Position numbers and translations under genes: made by a program
Shown: piece after piece, positions 39,200 to 47,946 of the stretch
Numbering within the stretch: the first letter of the stretch is position 1
Layout of the letters: each line of letters opens with the position of its first letter
DNA from: Nonomuraea coxensis DSM 45129
Lineage (GTDB): Bacteria; Actinomycetota; Actinomycetes; Streptosporangiales; Streptosporangiaceae
DNA: 64,000 bases
Assembly (NCBI RefSeq): GCF_019397265.1
Contig: NZ_CP068985.1
Span: 8,836,501-8,900,500, forward strand
Direction of reading: 5' to 3'
The notes under the pieces: generated by a model
What the model saw: only the letters and a program-made list of their open reading frames with translations
Databases searched by the model: none
What the model was told of the DNA's origin: nothing

Positions 39200-40135
39200 T
39201 CACGTCCGTGCCAGCAGGTCGTCCAGCGGCTCGTCACGGTGCAGCCGCCCTATGGCGTCGGCCAGCGGCGGAGCCACCGAACACACGGCGATCGGCATCC
39301 CCGAGGCGGCCGGCTGGGCGACGGTGTCGGTGACCAGGATCCTCCTGATCCGCGCGCTGCTGAGGCGTTCGGCCGCCGGGCCCACGAACAGGCCGTGCGT
39401 CGCCGCCACGACGACCTCAGGAACCGCGCCGTGGTGGGCCACCACCTCCGCGGCGGCCTCGATCGTGCCGCCGGTACTGATCATGTCGTCGACGACGACC
39501 ACCGGACGGTCCCGTACGTCCCCGACGAGTTCCTCGGCCACCACCCGTGTCCCGCTCAGCCGGGTCTTCCGCACCACCGCCACGGGCCTGGACAGCAGAG
39601 CGCCGTAGTGCTCGGCCAGTTTGACCGCGCCGAGATCGGGCGCCACCAGCACAGCCTCCTCCGGCACCTGGTCGCCGAGCGCCCGCGCGAGCGACGGCAC
39701 GGCCGTCAGCATCTCCACCGCGCCGGCGCAGATGGCCTCCAGCGCGGTCGTGTGCGGATCGACCACGATCAGCCGCCGCGTCCCCGCGGAAGCGAGCGCG
39801 TCGGCGACGACGCGGACCCCGATCGCCTGTCCCGGCCGGCCACGGCGGTCCTGGCGGGCGTACCCGAAGTACGGCATGACCGCGGTGATCCGCGCCGCGC
39901 CCGCTCGCCGGCAGGCGTCCACGAGCAGCAGCAACTCCATCACGTGCTCGTTGACCGGTGGGCTCGTGGGCTGGACCAGGTAGACGTCCGCGCCGCTCAG
40001 CCCGTCCACGACGGGCCTGAGCTCACCGTCGGGAAACCGTTCCACCGCCGCCGCGGCCGGCGCGGCGCCGAGCAGGTCGGCGACCGAGCCGGCCAGCGCG
40101 CGGTTGGCGCTTCCCGCCACGATCCGCAGCGTCAT
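39200..40135 (-). CDS. prs: Ribose-phosphate pyrophosphokinase (PRPP synthetase)
   Basis: This 311-residue enzyme makes PRPP from ribose 5-phosphate and ATP. The nucleotide region (YFGYARQDRRGRPGQ), catalytic flexible loop (VRKTRLSGTR) and PRPP loop (VVVVDDMISTGGT) are visible. Placement with stress proteins, away from housekeeping genes, suggests a second copy used under starvation; whether another copy exists cannot be seen here. Confidence 0.9.
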   Translation of the reverse strand: MTLRIVAGSANRALAGSVADLLGAAPAAAAVERFPDGELRPVVDGLSGADVYLVQPTSPPVNEHVMELLLLVDACRRAGAARITAVMPYFGYARQDRRGRPGQAIGVRVVADALASAGTRRLIVVDPHTTALEAICAGAVEMLTAVPSLARALGDQVPEEAVLVAPDLGAVKLAEHYGALLSRPVAVVRKTRLSGTRVVAEELVGDVRDRPVVVVDDMISTGGTIEAAAEVVAHHGAVPEVVVAATHGLFVGPAAERLSSARIRRILVTDTVAQPAASGMPIAVCSVAPPLADAIGRLHRDEPLDDLLART

Positions 40136-40180
40136 CGGTGTCCACCTCCGCTCGCTCGTCGCGGGGCGCGACCGCCCGGG

Positions 40181-40600
40181 TCACGGACTTGCGCAGATCA
40201 CCTCCACGAAGTGGCCCACCGTCTCTTCCGGCAGGTGCCGGGCCAGGTCGGCCTCGCTGATCAGTCCGACGAGCCGGTGCTGGTCGATCACCGGCAGGCG
40301 GCGGATCCGGTGCTCCTCCATGGTCTGGAGCACCTGTTCGACGTCCGCCTCCGCCTCGACGGAGACGGGCTTGCCCTGAGCCAGTTCGCCCGCCGTGACG
40401 GTGTTCGGGTCGCCTCCTGCGGCGACGCACTTGAGCACGATGTCCCGGTCGGTGATGATGCCGTGGAGCCGGTCGTCGTCGCCGCAGACCGGCAACGCCC
40501 CGACGTCGAGCTCGCGCATGCGCTGCGCGGCGGAGGCGAGACTCTGGTGCTCACCGATGCACTCGACGCCCGGGTGCATGATGTCCCGTGCCGTCGTCAT
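40181..40600 (-). CDS. CBS-domain pair protein
   Basis: This 139-residue protein consists of two CBS domains (MHPGVECIGEHQSLASAAQR with ITDRDIVLKCVA; LPVIDQHRLVGLISEADLA), like hypoxic response protein 1 of mycobacteria. It probably senses adenine nucleotides. It is encoded 45 bases before the PRPP synthetase gene in the same direction, which fits a stress-metabolism unit. Confidence 0.87.
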   Translation of the reverse strand: MTTARDIMHPGVECIGEHQSLASAAQRMRELDVGALPVCGDDDRLHGIITDRDIVLKCVAAGGDPNTVTAGELAQGKPVSVEAEADVEQVLQTMEEHRIRRLPVIDQHRLVGLISEADLARHLPEETVGHFVEVICASP

Positions 40601-40719
40601 GGTTGCCCCCTCTCGGGTGCCCTCTTTCTGGCCTCTCCCCGGGCCCCTACCCTTCGGCCCTGCCTCCTATCAGGCCTCCTGTCAGGCACGACGAGGAGGC
40701 GCCGGCTGCGCTGGGACGC

Positions 40720-42045
40720 TCAGCCCGCGTTGGTCCGCATGTGGTCGGTGAACCAGTCGCGTGCCAGCCCGGCCACGGTTTCCAGCGCTCCCGGCTCTTC
40801 GAACAGGTGAGTGGCGTCAGGGACGATCTCCAGGTGGTTCTCGCAGAGCAGCCGCTCCTGCGCCGCCAGGTTGAGGTCGAGCACCAGTTCGTCCTGGCCG
40901 CCCACGATCAGCAGCGTCGCCGCGCGTACGTCGGGCAGGCGTGGCCCGGCCAGATCAGGTCGCCCGCCCCTGGAGACGACGGCGGTCACCCGGTTGCCCG
41001 GCTCCGCCGCCGCCCGCAACGCGGCCGCCGCCCCGGTGCTGGCTCCGAAGTAGCCGACCGGCAGTCCGGCGACCTGGGGCTGGTCGCCGAGCCAGGTCGT
41101 CACCTGCCCGAGCCGTCCGGCGAGCAGGTCGATGTCGAACACGTTGTCCCGGTCGTACTCCTCGTCGGCGGTCAGCAGGTCGAACAGCAGGGTCGCGAGG
41201 CCCGCCTGGTTGAGCACCGCGGCCACGTACCGGTTGCGTGGACTGTGCCGGCTGCTGCCGCTGCCGTGCACGAAGACCACCACCCCGTCTGCCTCCTCGG
41301 GGACGACGAGCTGTCCCGGCAGACGGACGGGGCCGACGTTCACCATCACCTCGTCGACGCGATCCCGCCGGCCTGATCCCCCGGCGCCGCCGCCCGTCCC
41401 GTGCGCCGGGCTGTCGCCGCCGGGTGCGGCGGCCCGCCGCAGCAGGTCGATCACCTGCTCGTCGGTGGTCTGGGTGAAGTCGTCGTACCAGACGCCGATG
41501 GCCCAGAGCGCGGCGGGCGTCTCCAGGCAGATCACCTCATCGGCGTCCTCGCGCAGGCTCGCGACGGTTTCCGGCGCGCCGACCGGGACCGCCAGGACCA
41601 CGCGCGCCGCGCCGCGCGCCCGCGCCACCTGGCAGGCGGCGCGGGCCGTGCCGCCGGTCGCGATCCCGTCGTCCACGACGATGACCGTACGGCCGGCGAG
41701 GTCGGCCGGCTCACGGTCGCCGCGGAAGCGGCGCGCCCGGCGCAGCACCTCGCCCCGCTCGGTGCTCTCCACCGTGGCCATCTCGGCGGGGGTCACGCCC
41801 GCCATCCTGACGACCTCTGGATTGATCACCTGTACGCCGCCCTCTCCGACGGCGCCGAAACCGAGCTCCGGCTGGAACGGCACGCCCAGCTTGCGGACCA
41901 CGATCACGTCCAGCGCCCTGGCCACCTCGAAGGCCACGGGCACGCCACCTCTGGGCAGCCCGAGGACGACCACGTCCTCCTCGGCGAAGAGCCCGGCCAG
42001 GCGTGCGGCCAGGCGCACACCCGCATCGTGACGATCAACGAACAT
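40720..42045 (-). CDS. Phosphoribosyltransferase fused to alpha/beta hydrolase
   Basis: This 441-residue protein joins an N-terminal type I phosphoribosyltransferase domain (about residues 1-205: GLPRGGVPVAFEVAR and PRPP loop VIVVDDGIATGGTA) to a C-terminal dienelactone-hydrolase-like domain (from about 230: VVVFVHGSGSSRHS, nucleophile in YFGASTGAAAAL, His in DATHLFEEP). A Gly-rich linker separates them. Both active sites look intact. The fusion recurs in actinobacterial stress islands, but the linked substrates are not known to me. Confidence 0.87.
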   Translation of the reverse strand: MFVDRHDAGVRLAARLAGLFAEEDVVVLGLPRGGVPVAFEVARALDVIVVRKLGVPFQPELGFGAVGEGGVQVINPEVVRMAGVTPAEMATVESTERGEVLRRARRFRGDREPADLAGRTVIVVDDGIATGGTARAACQVARARGAARVVLAVPVGAPETVASLREDADEVICLETPAALWAIGVWYDDFTQTTDEQVIDLLRRAAAPGGDSPAHGTGGGAGGSGRRDRVDEVMVNVGPVRLPGQLVVPEEADGVVVFVHGSGSSRHSPRNRYVAAVLNQAGLATLLFDLLTADEEYDRDNVFDIDLLAGRLGQVTTWLGDQPQVAGLPVGYFGASTGAAAALRAAAEPGNRVTAVVSRGGRPDLAGPRLPDVRAATLLIVGGQDELVLDLNLAAQERLLCENHLEIVPDATHLFEEPGALETVAGLARDWFTDHMRTNAG

Positions 42046-42090
42046 CGGCGTACCCGCCTCCTCCAGACGTCTGCCTCCACGCCGGCCGGT

Positions 42091-42906
42091 TCACTTGCCG
42101 GGGGTCACGACGTCGGCGGACGGGACCACCGTGACTTCCCGCAGGAACTTCTGGTCCAGCAGCACGCTCACCGGCACCTCGTCGTTCGTCTGCGGGAACC
42201 CGGGGACGAGCCTGCTGATCACGTGGTACTGGGTGCCGCCGCCCGGCATCTGGAACGCGGGAGCGGCCGGGCCCACCTCGACGCCGAACGGCTTGAGCAC
42301 CTGGAACGCGTGGTAGTTGCACAGGCTCAGGGGGTCCGCGGCGTTGGTGTTGAGGTTCCGCGGCGGCAGCCCCCGCCTGATGAACAGGTCACCCATCGGC
42401 GCCAGGAACGAGCCCGCGTTGCTGCCGAACCGGTCGAGCATCATGCCGGGCTGCAGGATGGTCGTCTTGAGCAGCAGCCGGCCGTTCGGGAAGTTCCCGG
42501 AACGGCCGAAGCCGGAGTCGGGCGGGAAACGGTAGTTGTTCGTGGCGTAGTCCCAGTAGCGCGCGAGGAAGTGCTGCGGGGAGAGGCCGCCCAGCGGCAC
42601 GTAGCCGTGCAGGATCGCGCCGAGATAGCCGGCTCTCGGCAGGACGGTCGGCCCGAGGTCGGGGTCGCCGGTGATGTACGGGGGCCCGCAGACCTTGCCG
42701 GGCGGGCGCACGGCGGGCTGCTTGACCGGCTTGTCCTTGCCCGGGGCCGGCGTCGGCGTCGGTTGGACGTCCGGCTGCTGGACCAGCCGGATCTCGGGCT
42801 GGACGGCGCTCTCGGCGCGGGCGGCCAGGCCGCCCGCGCCGCCCATGACGCCCAACATCGTGCATATCGCGGCGGCCAGCATGGCGCCCCGTCGGTTGTC
42901 CCGCAT
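42091..42906 (-). CDS. Secreted TNT-domain protein, predicted NAD+ glycohydrolase toxin
   Basis: This 271-residue protein has a signal peptide (residues 7-30), a Pro-rich linker, and a C-terminal TNT-like domain (from about residue 100). TNT hallmarks are FGRSGNFPNGRLLLK, LDRFGSNAGSFLAP, RGLPPRNLNT, YHAFQVLKPFGVEVG and PGGGTQYHVI. The founding member, the C terminus of M. tuberculosis CpnT, destroys NAD+ in host cells. I see no immunity-factor gene on either side, so the protein may be harmless inside until exported, or the immunity gene is elsewhere. Confidence 0.82.
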   Translation of the reverse strand: MRDNRRGAMLAAAICTMLGVMGGAGGLAARAESAVQPEIRLVQQPDVQPTPTPAPGKDKPVKQPAVRPPGKVCGPPYITGDPDLGPTVLPRAGYLGAILHGYVPLGGLSPQHFLARYWDYATNNYRFPPDSGFGRSGNFPNGRLLLKTTILQPGMMLDRFGSNAGSFLAPMGDLFIRRGLPPRNLNTNAADPLSLCNYHAFQVLKPFGVEVGPAAPAFQMPGGGTQYHVISRLVPGFPQTNDEVPVSVLLDQKFLREVTVVPSADVVTPGK

Positions 42907-43369
42907 GGTTTTCCTGTCGATCCTGGATGGCGAACGAATGAGAACTGATCACCAGCGAATCGACGACGTCATGGTCCTCGACGCGAAATTCCCTTCCGCG
43001 TACCGATATGGACGGTCACGTACCCGCATGTAGTGATCGGCTGCTACATTCCCGCCATCTCCGGACTCGCAATCTCCGGCCGCCTAAGAGGACAGCAAAG
43101 ATTGATCCGATAAAAGCGACAAGAATGCCGTACAATGAGTTTCTCGACATGCGATGTCTTGTATGCAATATCGGACATAAGCCATGATCAGGGTATTTTT
43201 CTGGCGGTCGGCGTGAGGGCGGATCTTTGCCTTTCCACGACACTGATCCGCCACGGTGAGCGGGAAGAAATCACGAGTCCACGGCACACCCGGACGGCAT
43301 TGCGCGGCGGCATCGCCGCGTCGGCCGCGTGGACGGTTCCCGTTCGACTGCGACGAGAGATCTCGACAC
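42907..43369. other. 463-base intergenic region, partly AT-rich
   Basis: The space between the divergent TNT and erythromycin-esterase-like genes holds no convincing gene except one weak small frame (43016-43150). The stretch 43080-43230 is visibly richer in A and T than the surroundings, as expected of a regulatory region or a foreign insert. I found no confident promoter pair. Confidence 0.5.
43016..43150 (-). CDS. Possible 44-residue single-span membrane peptide
   Basis: From an ATG at 43150 the minus strand encodes a peptide with one hydrophobic helix (LYGILVAFIGSIFAVLLGG) followed by an Arg-rich tail. No ribosome-binding site is visible, and base composition is AT-rich compared with neighbours. 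It could be a real small membrane protein, a remnant of a larger one, or chance. Confidence 0.2.
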   Translation of the reverse strand: MSRNSLYGILVAFIGSIFAVLLGGRRLRVRRWRECSSRSLHAGT

Positions 43370-44746
43370 ATGCCATTGCTTCCTGACAAAGGCCGGAAAT
43401 CGCTGGCGCTTTTCGCCGCTTTCGTGGCCAATGGCGCACTTCTCCTGGCCCCCGCACCGGCCCAGGCCGTCCCGTCCCAGGACGCGGCGGTGGTCCACGT
43501 CCTCGACCGGAGCGCGTACCCGCTGCGGTCCACAGACCCCAGGACCGACCTGCACGACCTACGGCCGCTCGGCCGGATGGTCGGGGACGCCGGAGTGGTC
43601 GGGGTGGGCGAGGCCACGCACGGCTCGCACGAGTTCTTCACCAACAAGCACCGCATCTTCCGCTTCCTGGTGGAGAGCAAGGGCTTCTCCAGCTTCATCC
43701 AGGAGGTGGGCTGGGGCAGCGGGCTGCGGCTCAACGACTACGTCCTGCACGGCACCGGCGACCTGCGGCAGATCATGCGGGAGGAGTTCATCAACGAGTA
43801 CGCCCTCTGGAACAACGAGGAGTACTACAACCTCCTGCGGTGGATGCGCGCCTACAACGCCACCCACCACGACAAGCTCCAGTACGTGGGCGACGACGTC
43901 GTCTACTCCCACAGGCGGATCTTCCAGGAGATATTCTCCTACGTCCATGAGCGCCGGCCCGGCCTGCTGCCCCGGTTCCGGGCGCTGTACCGGGGGCTGA
44001 TCCCGGTCGGGGACGTGAAGGAGTGGCAGCGTCGCTACGACGCGCAGCCGCTGGCCGTGCGCCAGAGGCTGCTCCGCCAGGCCGAGCGGGCCCTGACGCT
44101 GCTGCGGACTCTGCGGCGCGGACCCCAGGACAGGGACGCCGTCTGGGCCGAGCAGCAGGCGGCGGTCGTCGTACGGATCGCCAGGCTGTCCTCCACCGAC
44201 GACCCCCAGGCCATCTCCAACTTCCGCGATCAGGGCATGGCCGAGAACACCGCCTGGTGGTACCGGAACATGCACAGCAAGTCGCTGCTGTCGGCGCACA
44301 ACGCCCACATCGGCTATGTCGGCTTTGCCGGCCAGCACGACATCTACCGGCAGGGCGCCCGGCTGCGCGACATGCTCGGCGACGGCTACACGAACTTCGG
44401 GCTCACCTTCTACCAGGGCTCGTTCAACGCCTGGCCGGCGGACTCGACCCTCCAGGGACCGCTGCAGGAGTTCACCGTCGGCCCGCCGCCGCGGATCAAC
44501 AGCGAGACCGTGCTCGACCGGGTGCGCTACCGCGACTTCTACTTCGACATGCGCACCATCGCACAGCCGGCCCGCGACTGGCTGGACGAGGAGCGGCCGG
44601 TCCGCAACATCGGCGGGGCCTACCCGCAGGAGGACGACGTGCTCGCGCTGCGGCAGGCGTACGACAACCTGATCCACCTGCACCAGGTCACGGCCTCGCA
44701 CCTGCTGCCGCCGGCCGCGGCGCCTCGGGGGACGCGCCGCGGCTGA
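43370..44746 (+). CDS. Secreted erythromycin-esterase-family protein
   Basis: This 458-residue protein has a signal peptide (residues 10-33) and the erythromycin esterase fold. The active-site segment is VGVGEATHGSHEFFTNKHRI, and SAHNAHIGYV carries a second histidine pair. Members hydrolyse macrolide lactones, but many have unknown substrates, and export is unusual for a resistance esterase. The ATG at 43370 gives the best signal peptide, though the ribosome-binding site (GAGAGA) is weak. It is divergent from the TNT-domain gene. Confidence 0.78.
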   Translation: MPLLPDKGRKSLALFAAFVANGALLLAPAPAQAVPSQDAAVVHVLDRSAYPLRSTDPRTDLHDLRPLGRMVGDAGVVGVGEATHGSHEFFTNKHRIFRFLVESKGFSSFIQEVGWGSGLRLNDYVLHGTGDLRQIMREEFINEYALWNNEEYYNLLRWMRAYNATHHDKLQYVGDDVVYSHRRIFQEIFSYVHERRPGLLPRFRALYRGLIPVGDVKEWQRRYDAQPLAVRQRLLRQAERALTLLRTLRRGPQDRDAVWAEQQAAVVVRIARLSSTDDPQAISNFRDQGMAENTAWWYRNMHSKSLLSAHNAHIGYVGFAGQHDIYRQGARLRDMLGDGYTNFGLTFYQGSFNAWPADSTLQGPLQEFTVGPPPRINSETVLDRVRYRDFYFDMRTIAQPARDWLDEERPVRNIGGAYPQEDDVLALRQAYDNLIHLHQVTASHLLPPAAAPRGTRRG

Positions 44747-44751
44747 GCAGG

Positions 44752-44829
44752 CGGTGACGCGGTGCGGCGAGAACCGTCCGCCTCCGGCGCCGGGGTGAGA
44801 TCAGCGGGATCGCCCGGACCGCGTCACCG
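44752..44829. repeat. 12-bp inverted repeat pair at a convergent junction
   Basis: CGGTGACGCGGT (44752-44763) and its exact reverse complement (44818-44829) flank 54 bases that contain a further GC-rich palindrome. It spans the junction between the esterase-family gene and a deleted pseudogene, and may act as a large terminator or mark an old excision. Confidence 0.55.
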
Positions 44830-45391
44830 GACCGGCTCCACGGGGCCGAGGACCCGCACCGGCGGGATACGCGACAGGCAGTCGGTGTCGCCGGTGCGCT
44901 GGTCACGGAGGAAGGTGCGGACGATCCCCCGGACACAGCCGGTCGGCTCGTCATCGGGAGTGTGGCCGGTGTTGGGCGCTTCGACCCACCGGCCGTTCGC
45001 GTACTGCCGGGCGGTGGCCCGGCCGAACGCGCCGGCGGTGTAGGTGTCCAGGTCGCCGCTCAGCACCAGGACCGGGGCGGAGGTCGCGGGCCGCGCGGTG
45101 GACTGGGTGCGCCCCGTGAATTCGGGCCAGAGCAGGCACCACTCCGGCTCGCTGTACCCCACCACTGCTCCCCGAGGGCTGAACGGGTCGAACTGCCGGC
45201 TCGGCAAGGCCGCCAGCCGGCGCTCGAACTGCCGCACCCGCGCCCGGTACGGCAGCCGCAGGTCGAAGGCGTGCGGGTAGTCGTTGCAGCGGCGGGGACG
45301 TGGCCGCCGCCGCGGGACACAGCGCGCTCGCGCCCAGGGCAAGCGCGGACAGTACGGATGTCGTTCGCCGGTGGAACGGCACGGAAAGCAC
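44824..45391 (-). pseudogene. Deleted secreted tripeptidyl-peptidase-like hydrolase
   Basis: The 5' part encodes a signal peptide (PFHRRTTSVLSALALGASAL). After about 35 codons the sequence changes frame and continues directly as the C-terminal TAP-like domain of a secreted alpha/beta-hydrolase aminopeptidase (CNDYPHAFDLRLPYRARV; VLVLSGDLDTYT with the catalytic Asp region; VEAPNTGHTP with the His). The whole catalytic-serine domain of roughly 300 residues is missing. The gene is therefore an internal-deletion relic. Confidence 0.7.
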
Positions 45392-45495
45392 CTCGGATCA
45401 GGTGGCAGCAGGTCAACGCGAGTCATGGTGACCCGGCCTGAGACGCTCACCGAGCGGGCACGCCGAGGAATGGGGAGAACAATAGTCACACGAGT

Positions 45496-46764
45496 TCAGA
45501 CCGCGCGGGTGCCGAGAGCGGCGGCGCGCTCCAGGAACAGGTCCCGCTCGCGGGCGTTCCTGGTCAGCTCGGCCGCGCGGCGGAACTCGGCGCTCGCCTC
45601 CTCGGTCCGCCCGAGCTTGGCCAGCAGGTCCCCGCGGACGGCGGGCAGGTGCGCGTACCCGCGCAGGGCCCGCTCGTCCCGGAGGCCGTCGGCGATCTCC
45701 AGCCCGCGTTCCGGCCCGTACGCCATGCCGACCGCGACCGCCCGGTTCAGCTCGACGACCGGCGAGGGCGTGAGGTGGGCCAGCAGCCGGTAGAGGGCGG
45801 CCATGCGCTCCCAGTCGGTGGCCTCCGCGGTGAGCGCGCGGGCGTGGCACGCGGCGATGGCGGCCTGCAGCCCGTACGGCCCGAGCGTGCCCAGCTCCTC
45901 GGCGCGGCGCAGCGCCGCCAGGCCGCGGCGGACCAGGAGCCGGTCCCAGCGGCTGCGGTCCTGGTCGAGCAGGAGGACGGGGGTGCCGTCGGGGGCGGTC
46001 CTGGCGGGGAGACGCGAGGCCTGGATCTCCATGAGCGCGAGCAGGCCGTGGACCTCGGGTTCGCCGGGCATGAGCCCGGCCAGCACGCGGCCGAGGCGCA
46101 TGGCCTCCTGGCACAGCGACGGGCGCGTCCAGTCGTCGCCCGCGGTCGCCGCGTACCCCTCGTTGAAGATCAGGTAGATGACCTCCAGGAGGGAGGCCAG
46201 CCGCGCCGGCAGCTCGGCGGGCGGTGGCAGCTCGATCGGGATCCTCTTGTCGGCGAGGGTGCGTTTGGCGCGTGAGATGCGCTGCCCGACGGTGGGCTCG
46301 GGCACCAGGAAGGCGCGGGCGATCTCGGCGGTGGACAGGCCGCCGAGCAGGCGGAGGGTGAGTGCGAGCCGGCCCTCGACGGGGAGCTCGGGATGGCAGG
46401 CGGTGAAGATCAGGCGGAGCAGGTCGTCGCCGATGTGGTCGTCGAGGGCGTCGTCGAGGTCGGCCTGCGCCGACTCCTGGCGGAGCTCCATATCCAGCCC
46501 GATCTCCTGCAGCTTGCGCTGGTAGGTGTCGCGGCGGCGGAACTGGTCGATGGCGCGGTGCTTGGCCGTGAGCGTCAGCCACGCGCCCGGATTGTCCGGC
46601 ACGCCCTTGTGCGGCCATTCCTCGAGCGCGGCCACGAGCGCGTCCTGCGCCAGCTCCTCGGCCAGCCCGATGTCGTTGACCATGCGGGCCAGGGTCGCGA
46701 TGACGCGGGGGGACTCGATCCGCCACACCGCCTCCACCGCCCGATGCGCAGCAGCTACCGTCAT
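45496..46764 (-). CDS. ECF42-type RNA polymerase sigma factor
   Basis: This 422-residue sigma factor has region 2 (ARMVNDIGLAEELAQDALVA), region 4 (RLLGGLSTAEIARAFLVPEP) and a long C-terminal TPR-like extension (DUF6596 type) of about 220 residues, the mark of ECF42. Such sigma factors have no anti-sigma partner and occur with DGPF/YCII proteins, as here. The extension is reported to be needed for activity. AGGA precedes the ATG. It is the last gene of a DUF998-YCII-sigma operon, separated from YCII by a perfect hairpin. Confidence 0.92.
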   Translation of the reverse strand: MTVAAAHRAVEAVWRIESPRVIATLARMVNDIGLAEELAQDALVAALEEWPHKGVPDNPGAWLTLTAKHRAIDQFRRRDTYQRKLQEIGLDMELRQESAQADLDDALDDHIGDDLLRLIFTACHPELPVEGRLALTLRLLGGLSTAEIARAFLVPEPTVGQRISRAKRTLADKRIPIELPPPAELPARLASLLEVIYLIFNEGYAATAGDDWTRPSLCQEAMRLGRVLAGLMPGEPEVHGLLALMEIQASRLPARTAPDGTPVLLLDQDRSRWDRLLVRRGLAALRRAEELGTLGPYGLQAAIAACHARALTAEATDWERMAALYRLLAHLTPSPVVELNRAVAVGMAYGPERGLEIADGLRDERALRGYAHLPAVRGDLLAKLGRTEEASAEFRRAAELTRNARERDLFLERAAALGTRAV

Positions 46765-46780
46765 GTGTCCTGAATATCAT

Positions 46781-46808
46781 CAGGCCGGGGACGCGCGTCC
46801 CCGGCCTG
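46781..46808 (-). terminator. Perfect hairpin inside the sigma-factor operon
   Basis: A 12-bp GC-rich perfect stem (46781-46792 with 46797-46808, loop GCGC) sits between the YCII stop and the sigma start. It could limit read-through into the sigma gene, setting its level below the upstream genes. Confidence 0.6.
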
Positions 46809-46821
46809 GTGGAGTGGCCGA

Positions 46822-47196
46822 TCAGGCCGGCGGGGCGAAGTCCTCGGGCCCGAACAGCCGCAGCACGTCCGACTCGCCCTCCCATCCCGGCCACAGGTCA
46901 CGGTGCAGCTTCACGAAGCGGGTGGTCCATTCCACGACCTCCTCCTTGCTCCTGACCTCGTACAGCGCGTAGCTGATCAGCTCCTTGGCCTCGGCGAACG
47001 GCCCGTCGCTGACGGTCAGCCTGCCCCCGCTCACCTCGATCCGCGCCCCCTCGGAGCTGGGGGCCAGGCCGCTGTTGTCGAGCATGACCCCGGCCTCGGT
47101 GGCCTCCTGGCCGAGCTTGAAGATGGCCTCCATGAGGTCGGCCGGCGGCGGCCCGGCGGGCACGGCGGTGGCCTTGAACGTGACCAGATAACGCAT
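46822..47196 (-). CDS. YCII/DGPF-domain protein associated with ECF42 sigma
   Basis: This 124-residue dimeric ferredoxin-like-fold protein carries SDGPFAEAKE, the DGPF motif that accompanies ECF42 sigma factors. It starts at MRYLVTFKA with a standard ribosome-binding site. Reported work indicates that DGPF proteins are targets rather than regulators of the sigma. Enzymatic activity is unknown. It lies 37 bases after the DUF998 gene. Confidence 0.88.
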   Translation of the reverse strand: MRYLVTFKATAVPAGPPPADLMEAIFKLGQEATEAGVMLDNSGLAPSSEGARIEVSGGRLTVSDGPFAEAKELISYALYEVRSKEEVVEWTTRFVKLHRDLWPGWEGESDVLRLFGPEDFAPPA

Positions 47197-47233
47197 GGCG
47201 ATTTCCTTTTCGTGAGGAGTTGGTACAGGTGGT

Positions 47234-47893
47234 CTAGGCGGCGTGGCGGAACAGGTTCAGCGACATCAGCGACAACCAGCTCCAGACCGCCACGATGCCG
47301 GCGACGAACATGAGGTTGGTCCATGCGGCGCCGGCGCCGGAGGCGATGCCGACGAACGAGCCGAGGAACAGCGTGCCGGTGACGCGGGAGTACAGAGCCC
47401 AGCCGCCGCGGCTCTCGCGGGCCTGGCGGGAGGCGATGACGTAGCAGGCCGCCGCCATGCACATGAACCCGACGCCGCCGACGGCCATGTGCAGGGTTCC
47501 CGACAGGGTGACGGTGCCCGGACCTTCCGGGGTTCCTGCGGGGAAGCCCATCGCGGGGTCTGCGGGGAAGATCGCGGCGCCGATCATACTGGCGCCGAAC
47601 GCCCCGACCAGGATCGGGGCCCAGCGGGCTCCCCGTCCGGGCGTCAGGGCGCGGCGCAGGCCGGCGGCGGCGGCGATGGTGGCGAGGGCGGTGAGGACGA
47701 AGTTGGCGGTCTGGATCCAGCCGAGCTCTCCGTTGGCCAGGAAGCTCCACGGGTGACGGGCCAGGTCGAAGCCCTCCCGGGTGAGCGCCTGGGCCAGGGC
47801 GACGATCACGTACGACGGCCCGGCGACGACCCCGCAGCCGAGGAGCAGGCGCTGGGTGGAGATCGGGCGGGCGTGGACAAGCTGCTGGGTCAT
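47234..47893 (-). CDS. DUF998-family membrane protein
   Basis: This 219-residue protein has six membrane helices in the DUF998 pattern (CGVVAGPSYVIVALAQALT, FPADPAMGFPAGTPE, LHMAVGGVGFMCMAAACYVI). GAGGGAGA precedes the ATG. It is the first gene of the ECF42 operon, with a TGTCGA element upstream, and a likely target of that sigma factor. Function is unknown. Confidence 0.82.
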   Translation of the reverse strand: MTQQLVHARPISTQRLLLGCGVVAGPSYVIVALAQALTREGFDLARHPWSFLANGELGWIQTANFVLTALATIAAAAGLRRALTPGRGARWAPILVGAFGASMIGAAIFPADPAMGFPAGTPEGPGTVTLSGTLHMAVGGVGFMCMAAACYVIASRQARESRGGWALYSRVTGTLFLGSFVGIASGAGAAWTNLMFVAGIVAVWSWLSLMSLNLFRHAA

Positions 47894-47946
47894 GGTCGTC
47901 TCCCTCAGGTCGGCGGGACCGGCGCATCCGGGCCTTCTGGATACAC

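Noticed and set aside
43370..44746. Calling the erythromycin-esterase-family gene a macrolide resistance gene
   Set aside because: It has a signal peptide and no resistance or macrolide context. The family covers many unknown substrates.
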